In this document: in pieces, positions 55,153 to 63,997 of the stretch
How the letters are laid out: every line of letters begins with the position of its first letter
How positions within the stretch are numbered: the stretch's first letter is position 1
Assembly: GCF_964031165.1 (NCBI RefSeq)
Contig: NZ_OZ035011.1
Coordinates: 347,001-411,000 of the forward strand
Length of the DNA stretch: 64,000 bases
Source: Rickettsiella endosymbiont of Rhagonycha lignosa
GTDB taxonomy: Bacteria; Pseudomonadota; Gammaproteobacteria; Diplorickettsiales; Diplorickettsiaceae
Direction of reading: 5' to 3'
The notes under the pieces: model-generated
What the model saw: the letters and a program-made list of their open reading frames with translations, nothing else
Told to the model about the DNA's origin: nothing
Database searches by the model: none
Position numbers and translations under genes: made by a program

Positions 55153-55815
55153 TTAAGTTTTAGCATTGACTTGTATTACCACGCCTAGAATAGAATGCAA
55201 CTGTGGATTCAAAATAACAGGAGCAGTGCTATTATCGTAAGTCGTCAGTAAAATTTCATCAAACTCAATTTGAAGCTTTCGAATCAAAATTTGCAGATTA
55301 TTTTCTATTTTAACAGCGACTAAGCTATTTTTTTCAAGTGCTGCATTGGGATCAACGATAAAAATAGAACCTTTTTTAAAAATAGGTTTAATTTCTTCTT
55401 CGGATTGCAAGGCAATCAAATGTTGGGCTTGGGTGCTTAACTTAATGCATATTTGGCCAATTTTTTCAAATATAGTCGCATTAAAAGAATAAAGTGGTAA
55501 TTCGGTCTCCGTATTAAAAGAAACTGCTTGCTGATCTTGAATTATCAGTTCTGATTCGTTATTAAGTCCCATCAATAAATCATTTATTGTGATATTGAAA
55601 CCATCTAATTTAAAAAATTCAACAATTTTATTTAAGGTATCAATTCTTGGATTATTGACACGTTTAGTTGGTTCGAGATGAATTAATCTTAACAAGACAG
55701 AATGTGGCATGTTTAAATTTTTTGCCAGTCGGTACAGCGTGAATTTGACGCCATCGCGAGTTGACTTCATTTGCATCAAGGTTCTTAAAGTAAGATGTAT
55801 TTTATTAGCATTCAT
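55153..55815 (-). CDS. HTH regulator with S24-like domain lacking the catalytic serine
   Basis: 220 residues. The N-terminal half is an XRE-like helix-turn-helix (F-T-L-Y-R-L-A-K-N-L-N-M-P-H-S-V-L-L-R-L). The C-terminal half has the S24 fold pattern K-P-I-F-K-K-G-S-I-F-I-V-D-P and L-I-R-K-L, but the usual E/D-S-M is E-E-I-K-P, so the nucleophile Ser is gone and the dyad Lys looks like Arg. It probably works as a non-cleavable ligand- or partner-controlled regulator. It heads the unit with the VUT transporters. Confidence 0.75.
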   Translation of the reverse strand: MNANKIHLTLRTLMQMKSTRDGVKFTLYRLAKNLNMPHSVLLRLIHLEPTKRVNNPRIDTLNKIVEFFKLDGFNITINDLLMGLNNESELIIQDQQAVSFNTETELPLYSFNATIFEKIGQICIKLSTQAQHLIALQSEEEIKPIFKKGSIFIVDPNAALEKNSLVAVKIENNLQILIRKLQIEFDEILLTTYDNSTAPVILNPQLHSILGVVIQVNAKT

Positions 55816-56077
55816 CGTTGCATTGCATTTTAATTAATAGTTGATAGTTTTTCATAGTGGATGCTATCTCTTAAAGCACAGATTATTCAATGAGTTAGCG
55901 TGTACTTATATTCTCCATTACAAACTACCGTAAATTTAAAATTAATTCAATTATTATGTAAATATATTAAAAAATTTAATAAAATAAAAAAATTTAATTT
56001 TAAATAGCAAGTAAATAATTTAGGTTAAATAAGTAAATAACTTATCAAAATTTTGCAATTAATTAATAATAAATGCG

Positions 56078-58378
56078 CTAATGCGGAAAAGTGGAACAGG
56101 TGGGTTGAGCCGCGTCATGCATTTCTACATCAGGTTCTTGCAAAGCTAAAAATTGATTATTAATTTGTGTTAAAGATTTTTGAAGCGATTGATAAAATTT
56201 CTTAACCGTTGAACTTCGCAAACATGGAGTAGAAGAATTTTTTTGTTTGATTAAAAGATATATTTCTGAAAAAAGACTTAGCATCATAAAATTATTTTGC
56301 TCAATATTCGTTTCAGACTCTGAAGTGTCAAATGGTATTTCATCGAAAATCTTACGAATTTTTTGAATACCATCAGGAACTTTTTTGAAAAAAAATCCCC
56401 AACCTAATTTATTCCAGTCCGGGTTTTCAACCTCCTTTTTTAAATCAATTAATTGAGTTTTCAACGAATCAAAAAGATTATGTTTTTGTTGTGTATTATC
56501 TTCCTTCGATAATTTAACAATCCATTGTAAAAGAAGGTCTCCCTGCCAATTTAATTTCTTGTTCAGCAATTGTTCTTGTTCTTTGTGGGTAGAGTTTGAT
56601 TTTTGTTTTTCAATTTCATTCATTATTGTATTTATAGCCGCTTCTTTCTTTCGCAATTCATCTTGAGTTTGTGTCGATTGGTTTTGCCATTCTTGGGTTT
56701 TTGAATCGCAGATTCTATTTATTACTTTTTCAATTGGATCTCCATAGACTTTCTTAGTTTTTTGTTCAGTTTTGCGATTTTCTAATTGCTCCTTTAAAGC
56801 AAGATTCAATTTAATTTTTTTCTCTTTAAGAATTGTTATATTTTCACGAGAGTTTATTTTTTTTTTGTTACATTCAAATTCCAATTTAGCAACATCTTTT
56901 TTATCATCTTCTCTTTCTAATTCAGTTATTTTTTTTTCTATTTCTGCGATTTGGTTTTGCAATTCATCAATTTCACGAATGGTGTTATCAGTAATTTTTT
57001 GTAATCTTTCGAGATTAATTAATGAGTTTATTAAATTATTATCTTCAAGTATACTGAATATATATTGATCATCTTTAGTGGCTTGTATTTTTTCTTCCAC
57101 TTCACTTATTTGACTTTTAAGTTTATTTTTCTTACCTAGTATTTTTAAGTTTTGCTTTTCAATCTGTAATTTTTCGACTTCTTCTTGTTTATCGTCAGTC
57201 AATTTTTTAAGAAGTTCAATTAATTCAGATTCGTTTAGTTGTAAAAAATCGATTAATTCTTCATTAATTTTTGTTTGTTTCGTTTCTAGTGCATTTTTGT
57301 CTACGTTTAAATTTAGGATAGATTGTATTTTTTTTAAAAAATTCTTAATAATATTATTATTATTGATAGGAACAAGTTGTATTATATTTTTAAAAAAATC
57401 CGTTATATCATCTAAAGTCTGTGCATTCTGTGCAAGGTCTTTTTTAATTTTGCTTTCGGTACGTAAATCTTCTTGCTTAGTATTTGGATGTTCGATTTGT
57501 ATTTTAAGGATTTTAATTGGGTCGCATTCTTTTAGCTCTGATATTAAAGAAAGTCTAGTATTTTCTAATTCCAATTGCGATAAAAGTTTTTTTATAATGT
57601 CGTCTATGCGTATCTGTTTCAAAGTGTACAAATCGCCTTCCGAATAATAAAGTTTTCTTTGATTTATTCTTAAATTTGCTTCAAGCTGATCGATGGGAAA
57701 TGTCAGTTCTTCTTCAATTTTTGCTGCCTGTTCATTTATTTCGTCTAATTCCTGTGTATGCACTTTTAATTCCGCTTCATGCATAGCAATTTCAAGCTTA
57801 AAATCTCTATCAAGCTCGAGCCTAAATTTTTTAAGATCAGTTGTCAGTTCTATCAGACGAGTTAGTTCAACATCAGGAAGCAGTAATTTTTCCAATTGTT
57901 TTTTTTCTTTATTTAAATCCAATAGTTTAATTTGCAATTGCTTTGCGTCTTCGGTTAAGCTTGGTTGAGTAACAGTTTCTTCTAATGAAATCAATTTTGC
58001 ATAAGTATCGCGGTATTCATCGATTAATAAACGGCAATTTTTGAGTATTTCTTCAATAAAAAATTGAATGGATAATGAAGGATCCTTTTCTTTTGCGATA
58101 AAATCATCTAATGCTAATAAAAATTCAATGCTAGTCTTTTCACATGCTTCAGACTGTAATTTCTTATCAAATGATGAAATTAAATTTGCAAGGGGCGCTG
58201 AATGTTCGATTTGAGACAAAAAACGTAGTCGGCTATGTGTTTTAGTGAGCCAAGCATGAAGAGCTTCTTGCTGTGGAGTTTCAGTTTGTTGAGAAGTCCC
58301 CGGAACGGGCTCATTATCATGCAAGAAGTTTGAAGAAGATGTAGTGCTTTGTGTGCTGGATGTAGTAGTTGATTTCAA
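56078..58378 (-). CDS. Unknown 766-residue coiled-coil protein, effector candidate
   Basis: No family recognised. A Ser/Thr-rich leader (about 1-35, including S-S-T-Q-S-T-T-S-S-S) is followed by long Leu/Lys/Glu/Gln helical stretches from about 115 to 600 with heptad character, then a globular end (D-W-N-K-L-G-W-G-F-F-F-K-K) and a short tail (H-D-A-A-Q-P-T-C-S-T-F-P-H). No signal peptide or membrane segment. Such proteins in Legionellales are often secreted by the Dot/Icm system; that is inferred, not visible. It is separated on both sides by long AT-rich gaps and shares no operon. Confidence 0.72.
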   Translation of the reverse strand: MKSTTTSSTQSTTSSSNFLHDNEPVPGTSQQTETPQQEALHAWLTKTHSRLRFLSQIEHSAPLANLISSFDKKLQSEACEKTSIEFLLALDDFIAKEKDPSLSIQFFIEEILKNCRLLIDEYRDTYAKLISLEETVTQPSLTEDAKQLQIKLLDLNKEKKQLEKLLLPDVELTRLIELTTDLKKFRLELDRDFKLEIAMHEAELKVHTQELDEINEQAAKIEEELTFPIDQLEANLRINQRKLYYSEGDLYTLKQIRIDDIIKKLLSQLELENTRLSLISELKECDPIKILKIQIEHPNTKQEDLRTESKIKKDLAQNAQTLDDITDFFKNIIQLVPINNNNIIKNFLKKIQSILNLNVDKNALETKQTKINEELIDFLQLNESELIELLKKLTDDKQEEVEKLQIEKQNLKILGKKNKLKSQISEVEEKIQATKDDQYIFSILEDNNLINSLINLERLQKITDNTIREIDELQNQIAEIEKKITELEREDDKKDVAKLEFECNKKKINSRENITILKEKKIKLNLALKEQLENRKTEQKTKKVYGDPIEKVINRICDSKTQEWQNQSTQTQDELRKKEAAINTIMNEIEKQKSNSTHKEQEQLLNKKLNWQGDLLLQWIVKLSKEDNTQQKHNLFDSLKTQLIDLKKEVENPDWNKLGWGFFFKKVPDGIQKIRKIFDEIPFDTSESETNIEQNNFMMLSLFSEIYLLIKQKNSSTPCLRSSTVKKFYQSLQKSLTQINNQFLALQEPDVEMHDAAQPTCSTFPH

Positions 58379-59138
58379 TGTGGCCCCCTAGTTCATTTAT
58401 CGGTTATTATCTAAAAGGTCTTTTACTGAATCTTTTCTATATTATCGCCTTCTTAACTTACCTATTTTCCAATTTAATGCAGTGTAACAATTTTTTTTAT
58501 GTAACGAAAGATCTTTTTTTGGATTAAAAGATTACATATATGTAATCTTTCTTGAGCTTTTAACACCAAAAAATGATTTAATTTTATCAAAAAAATAATT
58601 TTTTATCTATTTAATTAAAAAATATAGCTTAAAGAAATAAATAAGAAAATAATTAGGGAACAACTACTATAAAAAGAGTGAAGTGACTCCCACCTAATAA
58701 GACTTAAAAATCTCAACAAATAATTTCAAGATAAACCAAACTTGTCTTTTAATATCATTTTGGATAGTTTTATGGGAAAAGGTGGTTTTATCTTAAGCAA
58801 TGAAATAGTAAGCTTCCAAGCATTGCACTATTTTATAATTTTTTTATTTGCATAAAATTAATGATTTTTCACATACATTTGTATGGATTTTTTTAGGAAA
58901 AATTCATTTATACTCTCTCATGGGAGGAGTGAAATATGGAACATTCAAGATAGATTGCAATTTTTTATATAAAATATCCATGCATTAAAAATACTTTGTT
59001 TGGCAATTGTATATGAAAGATGTTTATAACAAAGTATTGTATTTGTAATTATACTAATAATGAATAGATTGTTTTTTAAGCCTGTCAATTGAAAATTAAT
59101 GGATATTAAAAAAAATCAAGACAAATAAGGAGTATAAA
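58379..59138. other. Long gene-free AT-rich region with palindromes
   Basis: 760 bases between divergent genes. It contains a perfect 24-base palindrome (58527-58550) and a smaller near-palindrome CATACATTTGTATG (58872-58885). No coding frame, RNA gene or clear -35/-10 pair is recognised. It should carry promoters for both flanking genes. Confidence 0.5.
58527..58550. promoter_or_regulatory. Perfect 24-base palindrome, operator candidate
   Basis: AAAGATTACATA at 58527-58538 is followed directly by its exact reverse complement TATGTAATCTTT. It lies about 150 bases upstream of the coiled-coil gene and about 590 bases upstream of the PAS-LuxR gene. There is no loop and no U-tract, so a dimeric regulator site is more likely than a terminator. 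Confidence 0.45.
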
Positions 59139-59810
59139 ATGCTAAAAGAAAGTATTTTAAATAATTTAAGTAATCTCAATATAAATTACTTTGAAAAGGA
59201 TATTCGATTAAATTATACAGGATGTAATGATTCAACTGCTGAATATGCAAGCCTTGATTCCCCTCAACAAATCATCCATAAATCCGATTATGATTTAATT
59301 TGGAAAGATTCTTCAGCGGAATCCTTTCGAACAACCGATCAAGAAGTCATATCTGGAAAACCGCAAATTAATCATTTAGAGTCAATTCAAGTAGCGGGTG
59401 GAATGAAGGATTTTCTTATTACCAAAACAAGCCTTCTGGATGATAACGACAAGGTTGTGGGGATTATTGGATGCAATATTTGCGTAAGTGGATTTACCCT
59501 AGCCAAAAAGGAAGGTTATTTTAACTTGGAAGAACAACGTTTATATTTAGGAAAGGCGTTTGGAGATCAAAATCTGACCAGAAGACAGCTGGATGTGTTT
59601 AAATGTATTCTTCATGCCTTTACTACTCCTGAGATAGCGCTTTATTTAAAAATATCAACGGCTACCGTTCGTTCGATCATCAGGGATTTGAAAAATAAAC
59701 TTCAGTGCCGATCTAAAGCTGAAATCGTGTTAATAGCTATTAAGAATGGATGGACTTTTCTTATCAATGAAAAAGTATGCCTACCTAAAAATCTTGGAGC
59801 GACATCATGA
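59139..59810 (+). CDS. PAS-LuxR transcriptional regulator
   Basis: 223 residues. A PAS domain (about 15-130; L-N-Y-T-G-C-N, D-Y-D-L-I-W) resembles those of the hybrid kinases at 46310 and 50539. The LuxR HTH (about 145-210) reads L-T-R-R-Q-L-D-V-F-K-C-I, then E-I-A-L-Y-L-K-I-S-T-A-T-V-R-S-I-I-R-D-L. AGGAG at 59130-59134 precedes the ATG. It overlaps the next gene by 4 bases. The shared PAS type suggests it senses a related ligand or belongs to the same signalling network as the 44-53 kb cluster. Confidence 0.86.
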   Translation: MLKESILNNLSNLNINYFEKDIRLNYTGCNDSTAEYASLDSPQQIIHKSDYDLIWKDSSAESFRTTDQEVISGKPQINHLESIQVAGGMKDFLITKTSLLDDNDKVVGIIGCNICVSGFTLAKKEGYFNLEEQRLYLGKAFGDQNLTRRQLDVFKCILHAFTTPEIALYLKISTATVRSIIRDLKNKLQCRSKAEIVLIAIKNGWTFLINEKVCLPKNLGATS

Positions 59811-60253
59811 TGCAAACTCATCCTTTAGAAAAATTATTTCATGGAAAACCGTTATATTTAGAGGACAAAAAGGAAATAGAAAATTTTTTTGCAAGTCACT
59901 CTAGAAAGAAACCACTATTATTTACGAAAAAAAACAATTTGGAAAAGAAAATTTTTGAAAAATATATAAAAAACATCAATTTAAAGGAATTTAATGCCAA
60001 TTTTTTTGATAACTGCCTACTTTTCTTAAAGAAAGATTTAAATACTGAAGAAGAAGAAAAACTAAAAAATTTTAAAATTCTTAATTATCTTATTGAATCG
60101 ATCGAGTGTGAAAGTAATCTTAAAAACAAATTACTTAATGAAATAAGTGAAATGGAAATATTTAAGAAATTTAAGGATTCAGAGAAGAAAGAATTTATAA
60201 ATTTAATAATAAACTTCTCTTCCGAAATAAATGCCTACAATAATACTATTTAA
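59807..60253 (+). CDS. Unknown small helical protein (148 residues)
   Basis: No family recognised. Strongly Lys/Glu/Asn/Phe-rich and probably all-helical, with no membrane segment. The start overlaps the regulator stop as ATGATG (59807 or 59810), so it is translationally coupled to the PAS-LuxR gene. Its stop lies inside a palindrome that precedes a terminator. It may be a partner of the regulator. Confidence 0.65.
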   Translation: MMQTHPLEKLFHGKPLYLEDKKEIENFFASHSRKKPLLFTKKNNLEKKIFEKYIKNINLKEFNANFFDNCLLFLKKDLNTEEEEKLKNFKILNYLIESIECESNLKNKLLNEISEMEIFKKFKDSEKKEFINLIINFSSEINAYNNTI

Positions 60254-60265
60254 TTAAATAGTATT
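60242..60265 (+). promoter_or_regulatory. Perfect 24-base palindrome at the gene end
   Basis: AATACTATTTAA at 60242-60253 is followed by its exact reverse complement TTAAATAGTATT. It spans the stop codon of the 148-residue gene and lies just before the terminator at 60269. It could be a second hairpin of that terminator or an operator for the MFS gene that follows. Confidence 0.5.
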
Positions 60266-60268
60266 TAC

Positions 60269-60304
60269 AATACCTTAATAATGATTCTATCAAGGTATTT
60301 TTTT
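60269..60304 (+). terminator. Rho-independent terminator
   Basis: AATACCTT (60269-60276) pairs with AAGGTATT (60292-60299) across a 15-base loop, followed by TTTTTTT (60298-60304). It lies after the regulator/small-protein pair and 21 bases before the MFS gene. Confidence 0.65.
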
Positions 60305-60324
60305 ACTTATAAAATAATAATAAA

Positions 60325-61419
60325 ATGCAACGGAACAATAAAAAAATAACTCTGTTATTCCCAATTAGTCTTATTCTTTACGAATTACCACTGTACTTTT
60401 CTAATAACCTTTTTTTGCCGGCTTTACCCGAAGTAACCAAAAATTTGCAAGTAACTAATGCTATAGGTCAATTGAGTATTGCCTACTGGTTTCTAGGTGC
60501 TTCATTATTTCAAGTCTTTTTAGAACCGTTATCTGATCATTACGGACGAAAAAATATATTATTGGGCGGGGGTGTTCTCTTTGTCTTCGCAACCTTACTC
60601 TGTGGTTTAACCCATTATATTATTTGGTTTCTTATTGGTAGATTTTTTCAAGGATGTGTCGTCAGCAGTATTTTAGTAACAGGATACGCTGCTATTCGTG
60701 AGATCATGGAAAGAGAACAAGCAGTTAAAACTATTTCCTGGATGACTAGCATCGCTATCTTAGCACCTGCTTTAGGGCCCTTATTAGGGAGCTTGTTACT
60801 ACAACGGATGAATTGGAGAGAGTTATTCATTGCTCTAAGCGCTTTTACAGTCCTGAATTTGTATTTATTGTATACGTTTATGCCTGATAGTAGAGCTAGT
60901 TCAGAAAGGCTGAAGTTAGAAAAAATATTTTTTAATTACCGAACGATTTTTACTAATTTTCAATTTTGGACCTATACTTTATTTTTTTGTTTCTTATTTG
61001 CTAGTTTGATAGCCTGGAATACCTTAAGTCCTTTTTATTTGATGGATTATTTAAAACTTAACCTCATTCAGTTCGGTTTTGTGCAGCTATTAGTTTATGG
61101 TTCTTTTATTGTCGGTATTTATTTAAAACGGCTATTAATATACCCGATAGAAGAAATTCTTAAGCGCGGATTATTTTTGACGATAATCTATTTTATTTTA
61201 AGTTTGTTTACCTTAATCCATTCACCTTCACATTTATTTTGGGTGGTGGGGAGTGTTTTGCTGTTTTGCATGAGCACCGGACTTATTTTCAACGCATTGC
61301 ATCGTAAAGCAATTGAGATCCCTAAAGTACCTATGGGCACAATCATATCTGTATTTTCTATCACGATGAATTTATTTGGATTTTTAGGAAGTTTAGTTGC
61401 TAGAAGCTTTAATATTTGA
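60325..61419 (+). CDS. Bcr/CflA-type MFS multidrug transporter
   Basis: 364 residues, about 11-12 hydrophobic segments, somewhat short for the family (390-400). N-terminus with F-L-P-A-L-P-E-V-T-K-N-L, then E-P-L-S-D-H-Y-G-R-K-N-I-L-L (MFS motif A), G-R-F-F-Q-G-C and A-L-G-P-L-L-G-S (motif C of drug:H+ antiporters). It exports a drug or metabolite by proton antiport. It follows the PAS-LuxR unit after a terminator, so it may be separately read but functionally linked. Confidence 0.85.
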   Translation: MQRNNKKITLLFPISLILYELPLYFSNNLFLPALPEVTKNLQVTNAIGQLSIAYWFLGASLFQVFLEPLSDHYGRKNILLGGGVLFVFATLLCGLTHYIIWFLIGRFFQGCVVSSILVTGYAAIREIMEREQAVKTISWMTSIAILAPALGPLLGSLLLQRMNWRELFIALSAFTVLNLYLLYTFMPDSRASSERLKLEKIFFNYRTIFTNFQFWTYTLFFCFLFASLIAWNTLSPFYLMDYLKLNLIQFGFVQLLVYGSFIVGIYLKRLLIYPIEEILKRGLFLTIIYFILSLFTLIHSPSHLFWVVGSVLLFCMSTGLIFNALHRKAIEIPKVPMGTIISVFSITMNLFGFLGSLVARSFNI

Positions 61420-61830
61420 TTTAAAATTATTTACTACATTTAATTTTTGTCTTAATAGCTCATGCAGAAGGCTAGATAAGAAAAATTGCAAAGAAGTGGG
61501 CGTCACTGGTGTACTTCATAAGTCATTTAAAAAATATATTCATATCATCATTGATTTTAGATAAATAAAAAATAGTATTTAGATGTATATATTATTTTTA
61601 ACTTTTTTTAATACTGTGTTATTTGACAATAACTATTATGTTTTAAAAAAATAATAAGCTTTAATGTTCTAAAAAATTACGTCAACAAGAAACCTGGCTA
61701 TAAGTAAAGAATCAAATTGTGTTGGGATTATTCTCGTTATGTTCCCGTTTGATGAGGAACAGTTGATGATAGCAGGATGAAAGTAGACTTTTCTACTATA
61801 GCGGCATCGCATTTAAAATAGCAGCATTAG
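61420..61830. other. Intergenic region between convergent genes
   Basis: 411 bases, gene-free. Short inverted repeats at 61741-61760 (GTTCC/GGAAC) and 61782-61797 (AGTAGA/TCTACT) could form hairpins for termination of the omptin transcript. No U-tract in the right position, so they are not called terminators. Confidence 0.4.
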
Positions 61831-62757
61831 TTAAAACTGATAGGCAATGCCAAATACAATTTGGTAATTTCTATTTTCAATTCCTGCACAACTAGAACAA
61901 TTCAGGGATATGCCATTTACGGTAGTTCTGCCTCTCCCCAGGGTATATCTATTCCATATCCATTCACTAAAAAATTTCATCTGTGGTGTTATATAGTAAC
62001 CAATATTTGCTCTTGCTGAATAATATTTAGAACTATGTGTTTTTTCTATAAAGTTTAATTGACGTAGATAATGCTCATCATTATCCATAGCTAAAACCCA
62101 TGGACTATATTTTAATAAGGTATTAAATTCCCAATTTTTATATTTATATTGAATTTTACCACCAATATAAGGAACACTTAGTTTTTGTTTATATGCTATA
62201 CCAGGTATCGGTGGGAACTCACCTTTTTCCTGCCCATTATTATAATCATAATATCCGCCAATTGCTGTCCAATCAAATTGCGTTTGTTGATATCCTATAA
62301 CGCCAGCTAGCTTAAAATTATTTTTTTTCATCAACCAAATATTAGAATTAATATTAAATTCATTAGCATAATTAAGACGAGTGTTTGGGCTATAGCTAAG
62401 ATCCGACCAATGTGTTTGATTCGGAATCGTCCAGTCAAAATCATGCATAGTTGAATGGCTTGGTTTCAAGGTTATCCATCCATTTGCTTCTAATGTTAAC
62501 CAAGGGGTAGTATTCCAAGAAATATCGCCTTTAATTATGGGTGTACTTTTAATTTCCCAATCAAGTTCACTAAGTTTGCTATTATTTTCTCCATAAACAT
62601 ATTCCTTAGCTTGGCCTGTTAACCAACCAGATGATATATTTATTAATAAATTATCAGAAGATAAATTTTTATCTTGATTAAATTGTGCTGCATTAGCAGC
62701 AGAAGACAAGAATGTAACAGTTATTATTATAATTAAAGGTAATATTACAGGTTTCAT
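61831..62757 (-). CDS. Omptin-family outer-membrane protease
   Basis: 308 residues. A signal peptide (about 1-23, ending A-N-A-A) is followed by a ten-strand barrel pattern: E-Y-V-Y-G, S-E-L-D-W, P-N-T-R-L-N-Y-A-N-E-F, G-I-E-N-R-N-Y. The catalytic residues are kept: Asp106 and Asp108 in H-D-F-D-W, Asp227 and His229 in N-D-E-H-Y. Omptins (OmpT, Pla) cleave between basic residues, need lipopolysaccharide and often degrade host peptides and plasminogen-type substrates. It is a single gene with a small intergenic region on each side. Barrel loop lengths are close to E. coli OmpT. Confidence 0.93.
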   Translation of the reverse strand: MKPVILPLIIIITVTFLSSAANAAQFNQDKNLSSDNLLINISSGWLTGQAKEYVYGENNSKLSELDWEIKSTPIIKGDISWNTTPWLTLEANGWITLKPSHSTMHDFDWTIPNQTHWSDLSYSPNTRLNYANEFNINSNIWLMKKNNFKLAGVIGYQQTQFDWTAIGGYYDYNNGQEKGEFPPIPGIAYKQKLSVPYIGGKIQYKYKNWEFNTLLKYSPWVLAMDNDEHYLRQLNFIEKTHSSKYYSARANIGYYITPQMKFFSEWIWNRYTLGRGRTTVNGISLNCSSCAGIENRNYQIVFGIAYQF

Positions 62758-62823
62758 ATAATTTATTATTTTTATTTTTTTAGTGTTTATTGAATCAGCG
62801 GCAACTGATAAATATTTTTTAAG
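62758..62823. other. Short spacer between omptin and ankyrin remnant
   Basis: AT-rich spacer holding the omptin 5' region on the minus strand. No clear promoter elements recognised. Confidence 0.3.
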
Positions 62824-63119
62824 TTAGGTTGTGTTGTTGAGTCAATATCTGAGACGTCATTATTGGCAAAAATAACGACGGAACAAGATTATACTCCTCT
62901 AAGTTTTGCCGTACAATTAAGTAATGAAGATCTCATTAAGGTGTTGATTAACATAATCAACATTGATGTAAATATACCAGATAAACTTGGGCGCACTCCA
63001 TTATATTGGTAGCTTCTAAAGATGATATCGAAGGAGTTAAGTTGTTGCGTAATGTCGACGATATTGATGTTAATAAGTCAGAAAATGAAGGTGCCAGGAT
63101 CTCGAATAATAATCTTTAG
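62824..63119 (+). pseudogene. Ankyrin-repeat gene remnant with frameshift
   Basis: The frame from 62824 gives T-P-L-S-F-A-V-Q-L-S-N-E-D-L-I-K-V-L-I and D-V-N-I-P-D-K-L-G-R-T-P-L-Y, a clear ankyrin repeat. It stops at a TAG (63010-63012). One base out of frame, from 63006, the next repeat continues (L-V-A-S-K-D-D-I-E-G-V-K-L-L, then D-I-D-V-N-K) to a TAG at 63117-63119. There is no start codon. Ankyrin proteins are common host-directed effectors in this group; this one is dead. Confidence 0.8.
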
Positions 63120-63349
63120 TTAAAAAATTGCGAACCTCCTTTTTTAATAAAATGCTGGGTATAATATTTTACTTCTTGGGTATTTACTTATTTTTAAAGA
63201 AATATATAGCTAGTTTTTTTTAAATATTAAGTATCTTAAGCTTATTCTTAAGGTAAAATTAAAGTTGCTACGTATATTTAGTTATTGGCTTTATTAAATT
63301 TAGGAGGGATAATGAATTAATAAGACAAAGCTTAATTATTGAGAATAAA
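63120..63349. other. Spacer between ankyrin remnant and lysozyme
   Basis: 230 AT-rich bases; no recognised element. It should include the lysozyme promoter. Confidence 0.3.
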
Positions 63350-63997
63350 ATGATGATAGAACAACAAGATTTATATGAAAGAGGCATCGATGTGTCCAAA
63401 TGGCAAGGAACTATCGATTGGGAGAAGGTTGCCGCTGACGGGATTCAGCATGTCTTTATCAAAATGTCAGAAGGAGGAACCTATACAGACATTAAATTTC
63501 TTGATAATTGGCATGCTGCTAACAATGCGGGCCTAAAAGTTAACGTTTATCATTATTTCAGGGCATTAAATAGTACTCCGAAAGAGCAATTTGCCAATAT
63601 TAAAAGAAATCTTAGCTTAGTAGGCTTTGATCCTTTTATCAATTTGTTAGCAATTGATGTAGAGAAAAGAGGCAATGAAAAGGCTAGTAAAGATGAAATA
63701 GCTGATCATCTTCAAGATCTTCTTGGAATGATTAAACAAGATATTTTGTGTCATGTTAATCCAATTATTTATTGCTCACCTGCTTATTGGGATAGTGCAT
63801 TAAATTGGGAGAAATACGACTTTAGTATGAATCCACTTTGGATTGCTAATTGGAATGTAGATAAGCCTCGTATACCTCAAACCTGGCAACAATCTGGAAG
63901 TACCTGGTCATGGTGGCAATATAGCTCAAAAGGAACGGTTAACGGAATCAGTGGCTTTGTTGATTTAGATTGGGTCAATAACAAATTAACAAGCTAA
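63350..63997 (+). CDS. GH25 family lysozyme (muramidase)
   Basis: 215 residues, single domain. GH25 enzymes cleave the beta-1,4 bond between N-acetylmuramic acid and N-acetylglucosamine. Motifs: G-I-D-V-S-K-W-Q-G (Asp14), I-K-M-S-E-G-G, Y-H-Y-F, the catalytic A-I-D-V-E (Asp103 and Glu105), W-I-A-N-W and W-W-Q-Y-S. There is no signal peptide, so it is cytoplasmic, phage-like or exported another way. No holin or other phage gene is adjacent. It may act on competing bacteria in the host or on the cell's own wall. Start at 63350 or the next codon. Confidence 0.92.
   Translation: MMIEQQDLYERGIDVSKWQGTIDWEKVAADGIQHVFIKMSEGGTYTDIKFLDNWHAANNAGLKVNVYHYFRALNSTPKEQFANIKRNLSLVGFDPFINLLAIDVEKRGNEKASKDEIADHLQDLLGMIKQDILCHVNPIIYCSPAYWDSALNWEKYDFSMNPLWIANWNVDKPRIPQTWQQSGSTWSWWQYSSKGTVNGISGFVDLDWVNNKLTS

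Noticed and set aside
57297-57968. Ser/Phe-rich plus-strand frames opposite the 766-residue gene
   Set aside because: Antisense of a Lys/Glu-rich coiled coil gives Phe/Ser-rich frames by chance.
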